Positions 27,955-36,593 of a DNA stretch of 64,000 nucleotides are shown piece after piece. The DNA comes from an uncultured Alphaproteobacteria bacterium (GTDB lineage Bacteria; Pseudomonadota; Alphaproteobacteria; HIMB59): assembly GCA_902557145.1 (NCBI GenBank), contig CACDYZ010000006.1, positions 17,618 through 81,617 of the forward strand. The letters run 5' to 3'. The notes under the pieces were generated by a model. The model was not told where the DNA came from and did not search any database. It saw only the letters and a list, made by a program, of their open reading frames with translations. Numbering within the stretch: the first letter of the stretch is position 1; the number at the start of each line of letters is the position of its first letter. The translations under genes and the position numbers were made by a program.

Positions 27955-28602
27955 TTATCTTAATCTTATTGTTTTATTATGAAAATTTCTTAAATCCAGA
28001 AACTGCTGATAATTGGTGCTTTTATCAATTAGATTAATATTATTTTTAATAAAATTTATCAATTTGGAATCAATTACTTTAGGAAGCATAACGATTCTAC
28101 CATTACTTAAAACTAAATTGTATCTCCTGTCGTCGATATATTCTATTTGGATAATATTAAACAAAGAGAATAAAATTTGAGAATTTTCATTTAGGTAATT
28201 ATTAATGTGAAGACTCTTTTTAGAAATATCAATGAGATTTATTTTATCTAAATAGTTTTTTTTAAAATAATATGATGAAGCTGTGGTGTTATCATAAAAT
28301 ATTACTTCTTTTGTTAAATTATTTAGTGCAAAAGGTTTTTTAAGGTTTATTTGAATATTAATTTCGTTGTCATTACGTTTTATCAGATGATTTTCAATAA
28401 ATAAATATTCTTTTAAATAATTATTTATGTCATTTAAATTATTTGTAATTTCTATTTCAAAATCTTCGTGTATGTCTGATTGAATGAAATTAATTATTTC
28501 TAATGGTTTTTTAGTTATATAATTGACAGAAAAATTAATAAATAATACTAAAACTAAGATTGATGAAAAGTATATTGCATTTTCTCTATATCCTAGTTTC
28601 AT
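27955..28602 (-). CDS. ftsQ: Cell-division protein FtsQ
   Basis: Bitopic divisome protein: a short cytoplasmic start, one membrane segment (FSSILVLVLFINFSVNYI, residues ~13-30) and a periplasmic part of ~185 residues with a POTRA-like beginning. At 215 aa it is shorter than most (~270-300), lacking much of the N-terminal cytoplasmic tail. Sequence similarity is weak, so identification depends mostly on position between ddl (4-bp overlap) and ftsA, plus topology. Confidence 0.85.
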   Translation of the reverse strand: MKLGYRENAIYFSSILVLVLFINFSVNYITKKPLEIINFIQSDIHEDFEIEITNNLNDINNYLKEYLFIENHLIKRNDNEINIQINLKKPFALNNLTKEVIFYDNTTASSYYFKKNYLDKINLIDISKKSLHINNYLNENSQILFSLFNIIQIEYIDDRRYNLVLSNGRIVMLPKVIDSKLINFIKNNINLIDKSTNYQQFLDLRNFHNKTIRLR

Positions 28603-29492
28603 AGAGATGAACGTAATATTTTTTTCAATAAATTTAAATAAGATATACTTTGGTAATTAGCTTGTTCAGGAGCTAGCGATAATTTTGTTAATCCTGGATG
28701 AGTATTCATTTCTAAAAAATATATTTTTCCATTTTTTTGGTTCATTATATAATCTAATCTTCCTATTCCTTTACATCCACAAACGTGAAATATTTTTTTT
28801 GATGTTTTCATCAAAAAATCATATTGTAATTTAGATATTCTAGCTGGTAGAAAATGATAGCTCTTATTTTTTGTATATTTAGCTATATAGTCATAATGTT
28901 GATTTTCGAACTCAATTTCTGTAACGCCAAGGGATATAATTTTATTATTATTTTCAATGACAGTAACAGTTAATTCTTTTCCATAAATTATTTCTTCAAT
29001 TAAATTTTGATGATTATTAATTGTCTTTGTAAGCTCTTTCATATTATTTAAAAACTTAATACCTTTAGAGGATCCTCCCCAATTTGGCTTAGAAATTACT
29101 GGAAATTTAATTTTGTTTTTATATGCAATCTCTTTTGGTGATAAAATATTAAGTTCTTTTTTTAGAAAATATTTTAATAGTCTTTTGTTAAAGCACAGAG
29201 CTGATGAAATGGCCCCAGAATGGGTAATTAATATATTATTTTTTTGGGCATATGAATTTATTCCACCATCTTCTCCAAACTCGCCATGAAGAGAATTAAA
29301 TATTATATCTGGCTTAGATATTAAAATTTGATCAATATTATTTTTTTTAATATCTAAAAATATTACATTGAATTTGTCTCTTTTGAGAGTAGAAAAAACA
29401 TTTTTTCCTGACATTAGAGAAACTTCTCTTTCATCTGACCATCCACCTGCTACTACTAGTATTTTCAATAATTTAATATTTTTATCTATCAA
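28599..29492 (-). CDS. ddl: D-alanine-D-alanine ligase
   Basis: ATP-grasp ligase producing D-Ala-D-Ala for peptidoglycan. Seen are GGWSDEREVSLMSG at the N-terminus, NSLHGEFGEDGGI, KPNWGGSSKGIKF (ATP-binding loop), ELTVTVI, and LDYIMNQKNGKIYFLEMNTHPGLT with the metal-binding Glu and Asn. The 297-aa length is typical of DdlB. Overlaps of 4 bp with murB and ftsQ on both sides place it inside one tightly coupled unit. Confidence 0.95.
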   Translation of the reverse strand: MIDKNIKLLKILVVAGGWSDEREVSLMSGKNVFSTLKRDKFNVIFLDIKKNNIDQILISKPDIIFNSLHGEFGEDGGINSYAQKNNILITHSGAISSALCFNKRLLKYFLKKELNILSPKEIAYKNKIKFPVISKPNWGGSSKGIKFLNNMKELTKTINNHQNLIEEIIYGKELTVTVIENNNKIISLGVTEIEFENQHYDYIAKYTKNKSYHFLPARISKLQYDFLMKTSKKIFHVCGCKGIGRLDYIMNQKNGKIYFLEMNTHPGLTKLSLAPEQANYQSISYLNLLKKILRSSL

Positions 29493-30364
29493 TCTATGAT
29501 TCTTAATTCTTTTTCAAGCACAATTTTGTATTTATCTTTGACTCTTTTTTGAATTTTAGAAATAAATAAATCTATGCTGTTAGCACTTATATTAGGTTCA
29601 TTTTCAAAAAAATTTGAGTGTGTTTTTGATAATTTTATTGGACCATTATAAAAGCTATCGTCTATAGACGACTTGATTAGTTTCCAAGCACTATGATTTT
29701 TAGGATTCTTAAAAATACTACCACAACAATTTACTTTTTGAGGCTGAGATTGATTTCTAATTCTTTCATATTCTTGCATTAAATCTTTTATATAACTCTG
29801 ATCAGTATGAATAATTTTGAATTTTCCATATAAGATTATTGTATTTTTTTTTTGAAATCCTTTTCGGTATTCAAATTTTAATTTACTAATTGTTTTTTCA
29901 TAAATCTTATTTTCGTTGATATCAAAATAAATGATACTTATTAGTTTGTCTTTTATTTCCTGATTATAGCAACCAGCATTCATAAATATATTTCCTCCAA
30001 TTGAACCCGGAATTGTGTATAGGAACTCGTAACCTGAAATAGCATTTTGGTAGCAAAATTTTGATAAGTAATTATCTAAGACTGCTGCTCCAACTAACAT
30101 ATGGTCAGAATTTATTTGAATATTAGTAAAATCACCTAAAAGTTTTATACCTATTCCTTTGAAACCCTCATCTTTGATTAATGTATTTGAAAGATTTCCT
30201 ATCACTAGTAATGATTTAGCTTTGTTATCATTATTATTGAATAAGTTACTTAAGTCGATTTGGTTATAAATTTTATATAGATTGCTAATTTTTCCACCAG
30301 ATTTTAACCAAGAATATTTAGCTGATGGATAGTTAGTAACTAAATTTTTATTTTCTTGAGTCAT
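29489..30364 (-). CDS. murB: UDP-N-acetylenolpyruvoylglucosamine reductase
   Basis: FAD- and NADPH-dependent reduction giving UDP-MurNAc. It has the FAD-binding PSAKYSWLKSGGKISNLY start, GYEFLYTIPGSIGGNIFMNAG, and CCGSIFKNP, whose Ser is the proton donor, followed by SKTHSNFFEN. The length is 291 aa, the type II (short) form. It overlaps murC by 17 bp and ddl by 4 bp. Confidence 0.94.
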   Translation of the reverse strand: MTQENKNLVTNYPSAKYSWLKSGGKISNLYKIYNQIDLSNLFNNNDNKAKSLLVIGNLSNTLIKDEGFKGIGIKLLGDFTNIQINSDHMLVGAAVLDNYLSKFCYQNAISGYEFLYTIPGSIGGNIFMNAGCYNQEIKDKLISIIYFDINENKIYEKTISKLKFEYRKGFQKKNTIILYGKFKIIHTDQSYIKDLMQEYERIRNQSQPQKVNCCGSIFKNPKNHSAWKLIKSSIDDSFYNGPIKLSKTHSNFFENEPNISANSIDLFISKIQKRVKDKYKIVLEKELRIID

Positions 30365-31727
30365 AAAAAAAACGAATTTGATTTGAAATATCTCCCGCTC
30401 CTGCCGTGATAACTATGCTTTCACTTTTATTTAATATAAATTGGTCTAATAAATCAAATAAATCACTATAATTATCAATGTATCTAGTTTTTTGATTATT
30501 TGAAACATTCAAATCATTCACCAAGTTTTTAGAATTTTTCATACCTTGTTTATAACTCTCGCCTGCTTCATAGGTTTTTAAAATAATCAGGTTATTAGTA
30601 TTACTTAATACATACAAATATTCTTTATATAAATCATTTAATCTAGAGTATCTATGAGGTTCAATTATTAAAATAACAATTTTCTTTTTATATAATGATA
30701 TAATATTGATTAATTTTTCTATTTCTGTTGGATGATGTGCATAATCATCGATAAAAGTAGTTTTTTTTATTTTACCAAGAATATTCATTCTTCTTTTAGT
30801 TCCTTTAAAATCAAGGATATGAGATTTTTTTATTTCATATCCTAAGTCATCTATAATAGATAAAACTGCAGTTAGATTTTGTACATTGTGCTCACCTAAT
30901 AAATTTGTAGTTAAACTCTTTGATATAATTTTATTACCTTTATAAATTTTAAATGAAGATTTTTTATCAGATAACTCTATTAATTTATAGTTATAGTTTG
31001 CTTTTGAATTTGAGCCAAATGTTTTTAAATTTTTAGAATATTTTTTTAACGAAAAAAGAAAATTATCATCATTGTTTATGAAAATTTTTACATCTTTTTT
31101 AATTTGACTTAGTATATAGTTTTTAATTTTGGATTTAAAGTTAGAGTAGGATTTATAAAAATCAATATGCTCTCTATCAACGTTTAAAAATAATAAATAT
31201 TTTGGACTTAATTTAAATACTGTCCCATCACTCTCATCGGCTTCTACGACTACATAATTACTGTCAGTAAGATATATATTTTGTCCAAAATTCTGCATAA
31301 TACCGCCGGAAATAATAGTAGGGTTTAGACCTGCACGAACTAACAAATGTCCCAAAATAGAGGTAGTTGAAGTTTTTCCATGTGAACCAGTTACAACAAT
31401 CGTGAATTTATCTTTGCATATTAGCTGAAGAAGTTTAGATCTGTTGTAACAGGGAATTTTATTTTTTTTTGCTTCTTTAATTTCAGGATTATTTTTAATT
31501 GCTGAAGAATAAAATACTATATCCCTATCTTTAATATTTGAAGATTTATGACCTATGAATACTGGGATTTTATATTTTTCTAAAATTACAGTATTAGCAT
31601 TGTGTGCAATATCACTTCCAGTAACATTTATGTTATTTTTTTTTAAATAAATAGCCAAAGCGCTCATACCAATACCGTTAATTCCAATAATATGTACTTT
31701 ATTTGATGCTAACTCTAAAAATTTCAT
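30348..31727 (-). CDS. murC: UDP-N-acetylmuramate-L-alanine ligase
   Basis: Adds the first peptide residue to UDP-MurNAc. The N-terminal Rossmann motif HIIGINGIGMSALAIYL is followed by the ATP-binding TGSHGKTSTTSILG, VVEADESDGTVF and NVDREHIDFY. FIDDYAHHPTEI and EPHRYSRL lie in the C-terminal domain. At 459 aa it is complete. It overlaps murG by 4 bp and murB by 17 bp; order murG-murC-murB-ddl is the alphaproteobacterial standard. Confidence 0.95.
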   Translation of the reverse strand: MKFLELASNKVHIIGINGIGMSALAIYLKKNNINVTGSDIAHNANTVILEKYKIPVFIGHKSSNIKDRDIVFYSSAIKNNPEIKEAKKNKIPCYNRSKLLQLICKDKFTIVVTGSHGKTSTTSILGHLLVRAGLNPTIISGGIMQNFGQNIYLTDSNYVVVEADESDGTVFKLSPKYLLFLNVDREHIDFYKSYSNFKSKIKNYILSQIKKDVKIFINNDDNFLFSLKKYSKNLKTFGSNSKANYNYKLIELSDKKSSFKIYKGNKIISKSLTTNLLGEHNVQNLTAVLSIIDDLGYEIKKSHILDFKGTKRRMNILGKIKKTTFIDDYAHHPTEIEKLINIISLYKKKIVILIIEPHRYSRLNDLYKEYLYVLSNTNNLIILKTYEAGESYKQGMKNSKNLVNDLNVSNNQKTRYIDNYSDLFDLLDQFILNKSESIVITAGAGDISNQIRFFYDSRK

Positions 31728-32725
31728 CTAGTGGTGTAACAAATAATTTTTTCAATTGAATAAGGGTTAATGAGTGAATTAAAATAAAATTGGCTAATAG
31801 TATTTTTTTTATTAGGTATATGAAATTTTTTTAAACTCATGTTTTGAGAAAAGAAATAACTTAAATTAAATTTTTGGTGATGATCTCTAGATATTAAGTG
31901 AGGCTTAAAGAAGACATTATTAGTATGATATAAAATTTCACTAATAGAGCCTGAACCTGATCTGGATAATATAAGATCATATTCTTTAAAATTAAGATTG
32001 TTTTTAAAGATAAAAAATGAGCAATTATCATTATCCAAAAGATCCTCATATTTTTTTTTATAAATATTTATATGAGAACTTGGTATTTGAATGAAAAATT
32101 TAATTTTATCTAAATATTTCCTATCTAAAAGCTTTATTTCCTCTAACAATTTATTATTTAATTCTAATGAGCCTGCACTACCTCCCATTAATAAAACATT
32201 TACAAACTTACCATCAAGTTTTTCTCTTGGTTTATTTGTATCTAAGAAAAAATTACCAACAAATATTTCTTTACTGCGCATATTAACTTTTGGAAAGGAA
32301 ATGAATGCATTTTTAGCAATGAAATAATTTATTTTATTAGCTAAACCATATATAAAATTTTGCTCATGAATATAAATTTTATTAGAAGAAAAGAAAATAA
32401 TATTAAATAATTTTGAAATTAACAATATAGGTGTTGTAATAAAGCCACCAAAACCTATCAAGATTAACTTTCTATTGAATAGAAATAACAGTGATACATT
32501 TAAAAATATCTTTAATATAAAAGAAAATTTATTTTTAGAGCTTACTGTAAGTTTATTTATTTTATCGTTTTTAATTTTTTCTAAATAATTTTTTCCTATT
32601 TCGTTTGTTATAAATAGTATTTCATTTGGTGCTTTTATATCACTTAAATTATTAAGATATTTTATTGCAGGTAGAATATGACCTGCCGATGAACCTGCGA
32701 TTATGATAAATTTAATTTTTTTCAA
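31724..32725 (-). CDS. murG: Lipid II synthase (MurG glycosyltransferase)
   Basis: Peripheral membrane GT-B enzyme transferring GlcNAc from UDP-GlcNAc to lipid I. The glycine-rich N-terminal loop reads IIAGSSAGHILPA, a variant of GGTGGHVxPA with the catalytic His kept. The donor site includes LSRSGSGSISEI and the DHHQKFNLSYF segment. At 333 aa it is ~20 shorter than E. coli. ftsW, which usually precedes murG, is absent; instead a 91-aa membrane protein gene overlaps its start by 14 bp. Confidence 0.9.
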   Translation of the reverse strand: MKKIKFIIIAGSSAGHILPAIKYLNNLSDIKAPNEILFITNEIGKNYLEKIKNDKINKLTVSSKNKFSFILKIFLNVSLLFLFNRKLILIGFGGFITTPILLISKLFNIIFFSSNKIYIHEQNFIYGLANKINYFIAKNAFISFPKVNMRSKEIFVGNFFLDTNKPREKLDGKFVNVLLMGGSAGSLELNNKLLEEIKLLDRKYLDKIKFFIQIPSSHINIYKKKYEDLLDNDNCSFFIFKNNLNFKEYDLILSRSGSGSISEILYHTNNVFFKPHLISRDHHQKFNLSYFFSQNMSLKKFHIPNKKNTISQFYFNSLINPYSIEKIICYTTR

Positions 32726-32987
32726 TAACTATTTCTTTCAAAACTTTATTAGTTTCAATGTCTTTAATTTGAAAAATTGCTTTGTTATCATGTATAAACT
32801 TTTGCTGATATTGATTTTCATTAATTAAGTAAACATCATTTAAATCAATATTTTTATTAGTTATAATTGTAGAATTATTGTTATTGCTCATTTTATAGAA
32901 AACGCCAAAAATAATTGCTATTATTCCTGCAATTATTAATAAACCTTGAATTATAACGAGACTTAATAAAAGTTTTTTTTTTAACAT
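32712..32987 (-). CDS. Small single-pass membrane protein (possibly DUF6476)
   Basis: A 91-aa protein: basic start MLKKKLLLS, one hydrophobic helix (about residues 6-31, rich in Ile and Leu) and a ~60-residue polar part likely on the periplasmic side. From memory the size, topology and neighbourhood beside an RluA-type synthase and rpoH resemble the alphaproteobacterial DUF6476 family, but I cannot confirm this. It heads the leftward mur-fts run, overlapping murG by 14 bp. Its ATG is only 7 nt from the divergent start of the RluA-type gene. Confidence 0.7.
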   Translation of the reverse strand: MLKKKLLLSLVIIQGLLIIAGIIAIIFGVFYKMSNNNNSTIITNKNIDLNDVYLINENQYQQKFIHDNKAIFQIKDIETNKVLKEIVIEKN

Positions 32988-32994
32988 ATACCCT

Positions 32995-33744
32995 ATGAAT
33001 AAATCATATAACTATAAAGATTTTAGAATAGAAATATTATACGAGGATAGTGATATAGCAATATTAAATAAACCCTCAGGACTTCTTACGCACAGAAAAA
33101 ATGAATTTGATGAGAGCCCAAGCTTGCAAGATAGTTTGAAAGATCAATTTATAATAAATGATGATGAAAACTTCAAAGAAGGTATTGTTCATCGTCTAGA
33201 TAAAGATACAAGCGGAATTATAGTTATCACAAAAAATCTTATTTCTAAAAATAAATTTAGAGAAATGTTTAAAAAAAGAAATATAAAAAAAAATTACTTA
33301 GCTTTTGCATATGGTGTTCTTAACCAAAATAACATTGAGATAAATAAAAATATTACAAGAAATAAAGTTCAGAGAACCAAATTCAATATTTCTGATAATC
33401 TTGGAAAAAATGCAATTACTAAAGTCTCAAATATTAAGACATTTCACGGCTCAATTAGTCTTTTAGATTGTGAAATTATTACAGGTAGAACCCATCAAAT
33501 TAGAGTTCACCTTTTAAGCTTAGGTCTTCCTATTGTTGGGGATAAAGATTATAGCTTTAATAAAGAGCAAAAATTTCGTTTGAATAATATGGCTGATAAT
33601 CTTAGAAATTTAGTTTCATTATTTCCAAGACAAGCATTACACTCACACAAGATAGAATTTGATCATCCAATTTTAGAAAAACACATTATAATTACTTGTG
33701 ATTTACCTAATGACATGAGAGATTTAAACAATAACTTGCAATGA
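32995..33744 (+). CDS. RluA-family RNA pseudouridine synthase (no S4 domain)
   Basis: Isomerises uridine in rRNA and/or tRNA. The catalytic block GIVHRLDKDTSGIIVITK contains the invariant Asp, and GRTHQIRVHLLSLGLPIVGDKDY is the second signature. The protein begins directly with the catalytic fold (EILYEDSDIAILNKPSGL), so it lacks the S4 RNA-binding domain of RluC and RluD; it is RluA-like. Exact target unknown. Its stop overlaps the rpoH start by 4 bp, so heat-shock sigma factor synthesis is coupled to it. Confidence 0.9.
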   Translation: MNKSYNYKDFRIEILYEDSDIAILNKPSGLLTHRKNEFDESPSLQDSLKDQFIINDDENFKEGIVHRLDKDTSGIIVITKNLISKNKFREMFKKRNIKKNYLAFAYGVLNQNNIEINKNITRNKVQRTKFNISDNLGKNAITKVSNIKTFHGSISLLDCEIITGRTHQIRVHLLSLGLPIVGDKDYSFNKEQKFRLNNMADNLRNLVSLFPRQALHSHKIEFDHPILEKHIIITCDLPNDMRDLNNNLQ

Positions 33745-34634
33745 ATATAGAAAATAAAAATTTACTACCTGTTATTACCTCTGAAAATGATGTTTATCCT
33801 TATTTAAAAAAAATAAATCAGTTTCCTATTTTGACTGATGAAGAAGAAAAAAGACTTGCTATAGATTGGCTTAAAAATGGAGATACAAAAGCTGCTCAAA
33901 AACTTGTGACTAGCCATTTGCGACTAGTTGCAAAAATAGCCATGGGTTATAAAGGATATGGCTTACCTTTATTTGATTTAATTTCAGAGGGTAATTTGGG
34001 TCTTATTCAAGCTATAAGAAAATTTGATCCTGAAAAGGGGTTTAGACTAGCAACATATGCTATATGGTGGATTAGAGCCTCTATTCAAGAGTATGTTTTA
34101 CACAGCTGGTCTCTTGTAAAAATAGGAACCACAGCAGCTCAAAAAAAGCTTTTTTTCAATCTTCGACGTCTTAGAAATCAACTTAAAAAATATGAAGAAG
34201 GGTACCTTACTAATGATCAAATTAAATCTATATCGGATGATCTTGGAGTAACGCAGGAAGAAGTAAAGCAAATGGAAGGTAGGGTCTTTAATCAAGATTT
34301 TTCATTAAACACTCCTTTAAATGATGAAAATGACTCAGAGTGGATAGATCAAGTAGAAGATGAAACAATAGATACTGTATCAAAAGTTGAACAAGGTGAC
34401 GAATTAAAAAAAAGAAAAGCCCTATATAAACAAGCAGTTACAAAGCTCGAACCTAGAGAAATAGAAATATTAACTGCAAGACGACTAGATGAAGAGCCAA
34501 AAACATTAGAGGACTTGAGCCAGAAATATTCAATTAGTAGGGAAAGAGTCAGGCAAATAGAAAATAAGGCCATAAAAAAACTTCAAGATGAGATTAAAAT
34601 AATCTCTGACCAAAAACTTTTACCAGAAACTTGA
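33741..34634 (+). CDS. rpoH: RNA polymerase heat-shock sigma factor (sigma-32)
   Basis: Directs transcription of chaperone and protease genes. Region 2 is clear (LVTSHLRLVAKIAMGYKGYGLPLFDLISEGNLGL; RLATYAIWWIRASIQEYVL). The RpoH box QKKLFFNLR, absent from housekeeping sigma factors, separates it from RpoD, and region 4 ends with SISRERVRQIENKAIKKL. The length of 297 aa is typical. FtsH, which degrades sigma-32 in E. coli, is encoded 3.3 kb away. Its end is one base from the convergent purA stop. Confidence 0.95.
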   Translation: MNIENKNLLPVITSENDVYPYLKKINQFPILTDEEEKRLAIDWLKNGDTKAAQKLVTSHLRLVAKIAMGYKGYGLPLFDLISEGNLGLIQAIRKFDPEKGFRLATYAIWWIRASIQEYVLHSWSLVKIGTTAAQKKLFFNLRRLRNQLKKYEEGYLTNDQIKSISDDLGVTQEEVKQMEGRVFNQDFSLNTPLNDENDSEWIDQVEDETIDTVSKVEQGDELKKRKALYKQAVTKLEPREIEILTARRLDEEPKTLEDLSQKYSISRERVRQIENKAIKKLQDEIKIISDQKLLPET

Positions 34635-34635
34635 G

Positions 34636-35889
34636 TTATCTAATAATTGTTTGATTTCTTTCAGGGCCCAGTGAAATAATTTTAATGGGGACATTCAAAT
34701 AATTCTCAATATACGAAATGAATTTTTTTAGATTGTCCGGGAGTGTTTCGAAGTTACTTAAATCTTCAATCTCACCCCAAGTTGAGAATACTTCAAAATC
34801 ACTATTTTCTAAGGACAATGACTCTAAAATATCACTTTCACTAAAATTTACATCCTCATATTTTTTTGAATTATAGCTTTTGCATACTTTAATTTCTGAA
34901 AGATTATTTAAAACATCAGCTTTAGTCATGCAAAGTTCATTTACACGGTTTATTTCACAGCTATATTTTAAAGATACTAGGTCAAGCCAACCGCACCTTC
35001 TTTTTCTTTTTGTTACTGTTCCAATCTCAACACCTTTTTCAGCTATATAATCACCAATACCATCAAATAATTCAGATGGAAATGGACCATTTCCAACTCT
35101 AGTAGCGTAAGCTTTAAATATTCCAACTGTTTGATAATCAACTTGTAATGCTGAACCAATGACAATATTTGATGAAACAGTATTTGATGAAGTCACAAAA
35201 GGATATGATCCATGATCTAAGTCAAGTAATGCACCCTGAGCACCCTCAAATAATATTTTTTTATTTTTAAATTCTTTTTTTATTTGAGAATTATCAACTA
35301 TTAAATCATTGACTATATCATAAAAACTAAGTAAATCTTGAATTGTTTGTTCTATATTAATTTTACTCTCATTAAAACTTTCTAGGATAGGGTCATAAAA
35401 CTTCTTTATCGAATACATTTTTTCTTCAATAATTTTTTTAGATTTTAAGTCATAAAGTTTGATACTTTTTCTTCCAACTTTATCTTGATATGCTGGACCA
35501 ATACCCTTTGAAGTAGTACCAATTTTTTTTTCAGTATTTAAAATTGACTCATTTATTTTATCAAGTTGTTTGTGATAGTCTAAGATTAAAGAAATATTTG
35601 ATGAAAGATATATCTTGGGATTATTAATTTTTTTTTTAATTTGATCATACTCATTAGAAAAATGATTAGGATCAAGCACCACACCTTGACCTAAAAAACA
35701 AATTTTTCCTCGAATAATACCTGAGGGAATAAGATTTAATTTATATACGGTATCATCAACTATTACTGTATGTCCAGCATTGTTACCACCTTGGTATCTT
35801 ACTACTAAATCAAAATCTTCAGAGAGATAATCAACTATTTTACCCTTACCTTCATCACCCCACTGAAGTCCAATAACTGCTTTATTCAT
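34636..35889 (-). CDS. purA: Adenylosuccinate synthetase
   Basis: GTP-dependent formation of adenylosuccinate from IMP and aspartate. It has the N-terminal QWGDEGKGKIVDYL P-loop, RYQGGNNAGHTV, GTTSKGIGPAYQDK, LFEGAQGALLDLDHGSYPFVTSS, TRVGNGPFPSEL and KRKRRCGWLD. At 417 aa it is complete. It overlaps hisZ by one base (TAATG). The hisZ-purA pairing is common in Proteobacteria without an obvious biochemical reason. Confidence 0.96.
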   Translation of the reverse strand: MNKAVIGLQWGDEGKGKIVDYLSEDFDLVVRYQGGNNAGHTVIVDDTVYKLNLIPSGIIRGKICFLGQGVVLDPNHFSNEYDQIKKKINNPKIYLSSNISLILDYHKQLDKINESILNTEKKIGTTSKGIGPAYQDKVGRKSIKLYDLKSKKIIEEKMYSIKKFYDPILESFNESKINIEQTIQDLLSFYDIVNDLIVDNSQIKKEFKNKKILFEGAQGALLDLDHGSYPFVTSSNTVSSNIVIGSALQVDYQTVGIFKAYATRVGNGPFPSELFDGIGDYIAEKGVEIGTVTKRKRRCGWLDLVSLKYSCEINRVNELCMTKADVLNNLSEIKVCKSYNSKKYEDVNFSESDILESLSLENSDFEVFSTWGEIEDLSNFETLPDNLKKFISYIENYLNVPIKIISLGPERNQTIIR

Positions 35890-36593
35890 TATATTAATTC
35901 AGCTATGTAATCGACATTACATGAGAAACCAAATCCCTCAACTTTTTTTGTATTTTTTTTATATTGATACCCTCCACCTTGAGCAATTATTTTTTTGGAA
36001 ATATTTGAATAAACATAAAAAAAAATATCTTGATGATAATCTTGAGAGAAAAAATCTTTTTCCAAATTTAATTCATAGGGAGCTTTAATATTTTTTTTAA
36101 AAATATTTATAAATTTTGAAATTTTATCTTTATGACCATTATGATCTAAAAGATAGCTAAAATTCTTACTAATTTTTGGATCAGTAAAAACATAAGTATA
36201 GTTTTTTTTTAGAATATTTTTCAAAATGTTGTCTAGAATTTCTAAAACCTCTTTAAAAGATTTATTTTTAGGTAAGTTAATAATTTCAACACCATGTTGT
36301 CTAAATTGTTTAATATTATTATTAATTTTATTTTTTTTAAAAACATCTCCCATGTAGTAAAGGTAGTGCTTAGATTTTGAGTCATGTGTCAAAATTGTAT
36401 TAATCACTTGACCTGTAATATCTGATCGAAGAGTAGCCTCAGAGAGTGATTTTAAAGATTTATTTTCAATTACAGATGTAAAAATTCTTGAAAACTTACT
36501 ATACGAGCTAAGAATTTTGGTAAAAGAGTTATCTAGGCTTTCATATTTTGAAGCCGTTTTAGCATATTTTGTGTCAAAAGAGTTAACAAGCAT
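35889..36593 (-). CDS. hisZ: Short HisZ-like ATP phosphoribosyltransferase regulatory subunit
   Basis: Paralogue of histidyl-tRNA synthetase that activates HisG in histidine synthesis. Class II synthetase remnants are visible: a motif-2-like LSEATLRSDITGQVIN and a motif-3-like IAQGGGYQY near the C-terminus. The N-terminus lacks the first part of the catalytic fold and the protein is 234 aa against ~330-390 in other species. Position directly before purA supports HisZ. It starts 11 bp inside the end of glmM. Whether it still binds HisG is unknown. Confidence 0.72.
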   Translation of the reverse strand: MLVNSFDTKYAKTASKYESLDNSFTKILSSYSKFSRIFTSVIENKSLKSLSEATLRSDITGQVINTILTHDSKSKHYLYYMGDVFKKNKINNNIKQFRQHGVEIINLPKNKSFKEVLEILDNILKNILKKNYTYVFTDPKISKNFSYLLDHNGHKDKISKFINIFKKNIKAPYELNLEKDFFSQDYHQDIFFYVYSNISKKIIAQGGGYQYKKNTKKVEGFGFSCNVDYIAELI

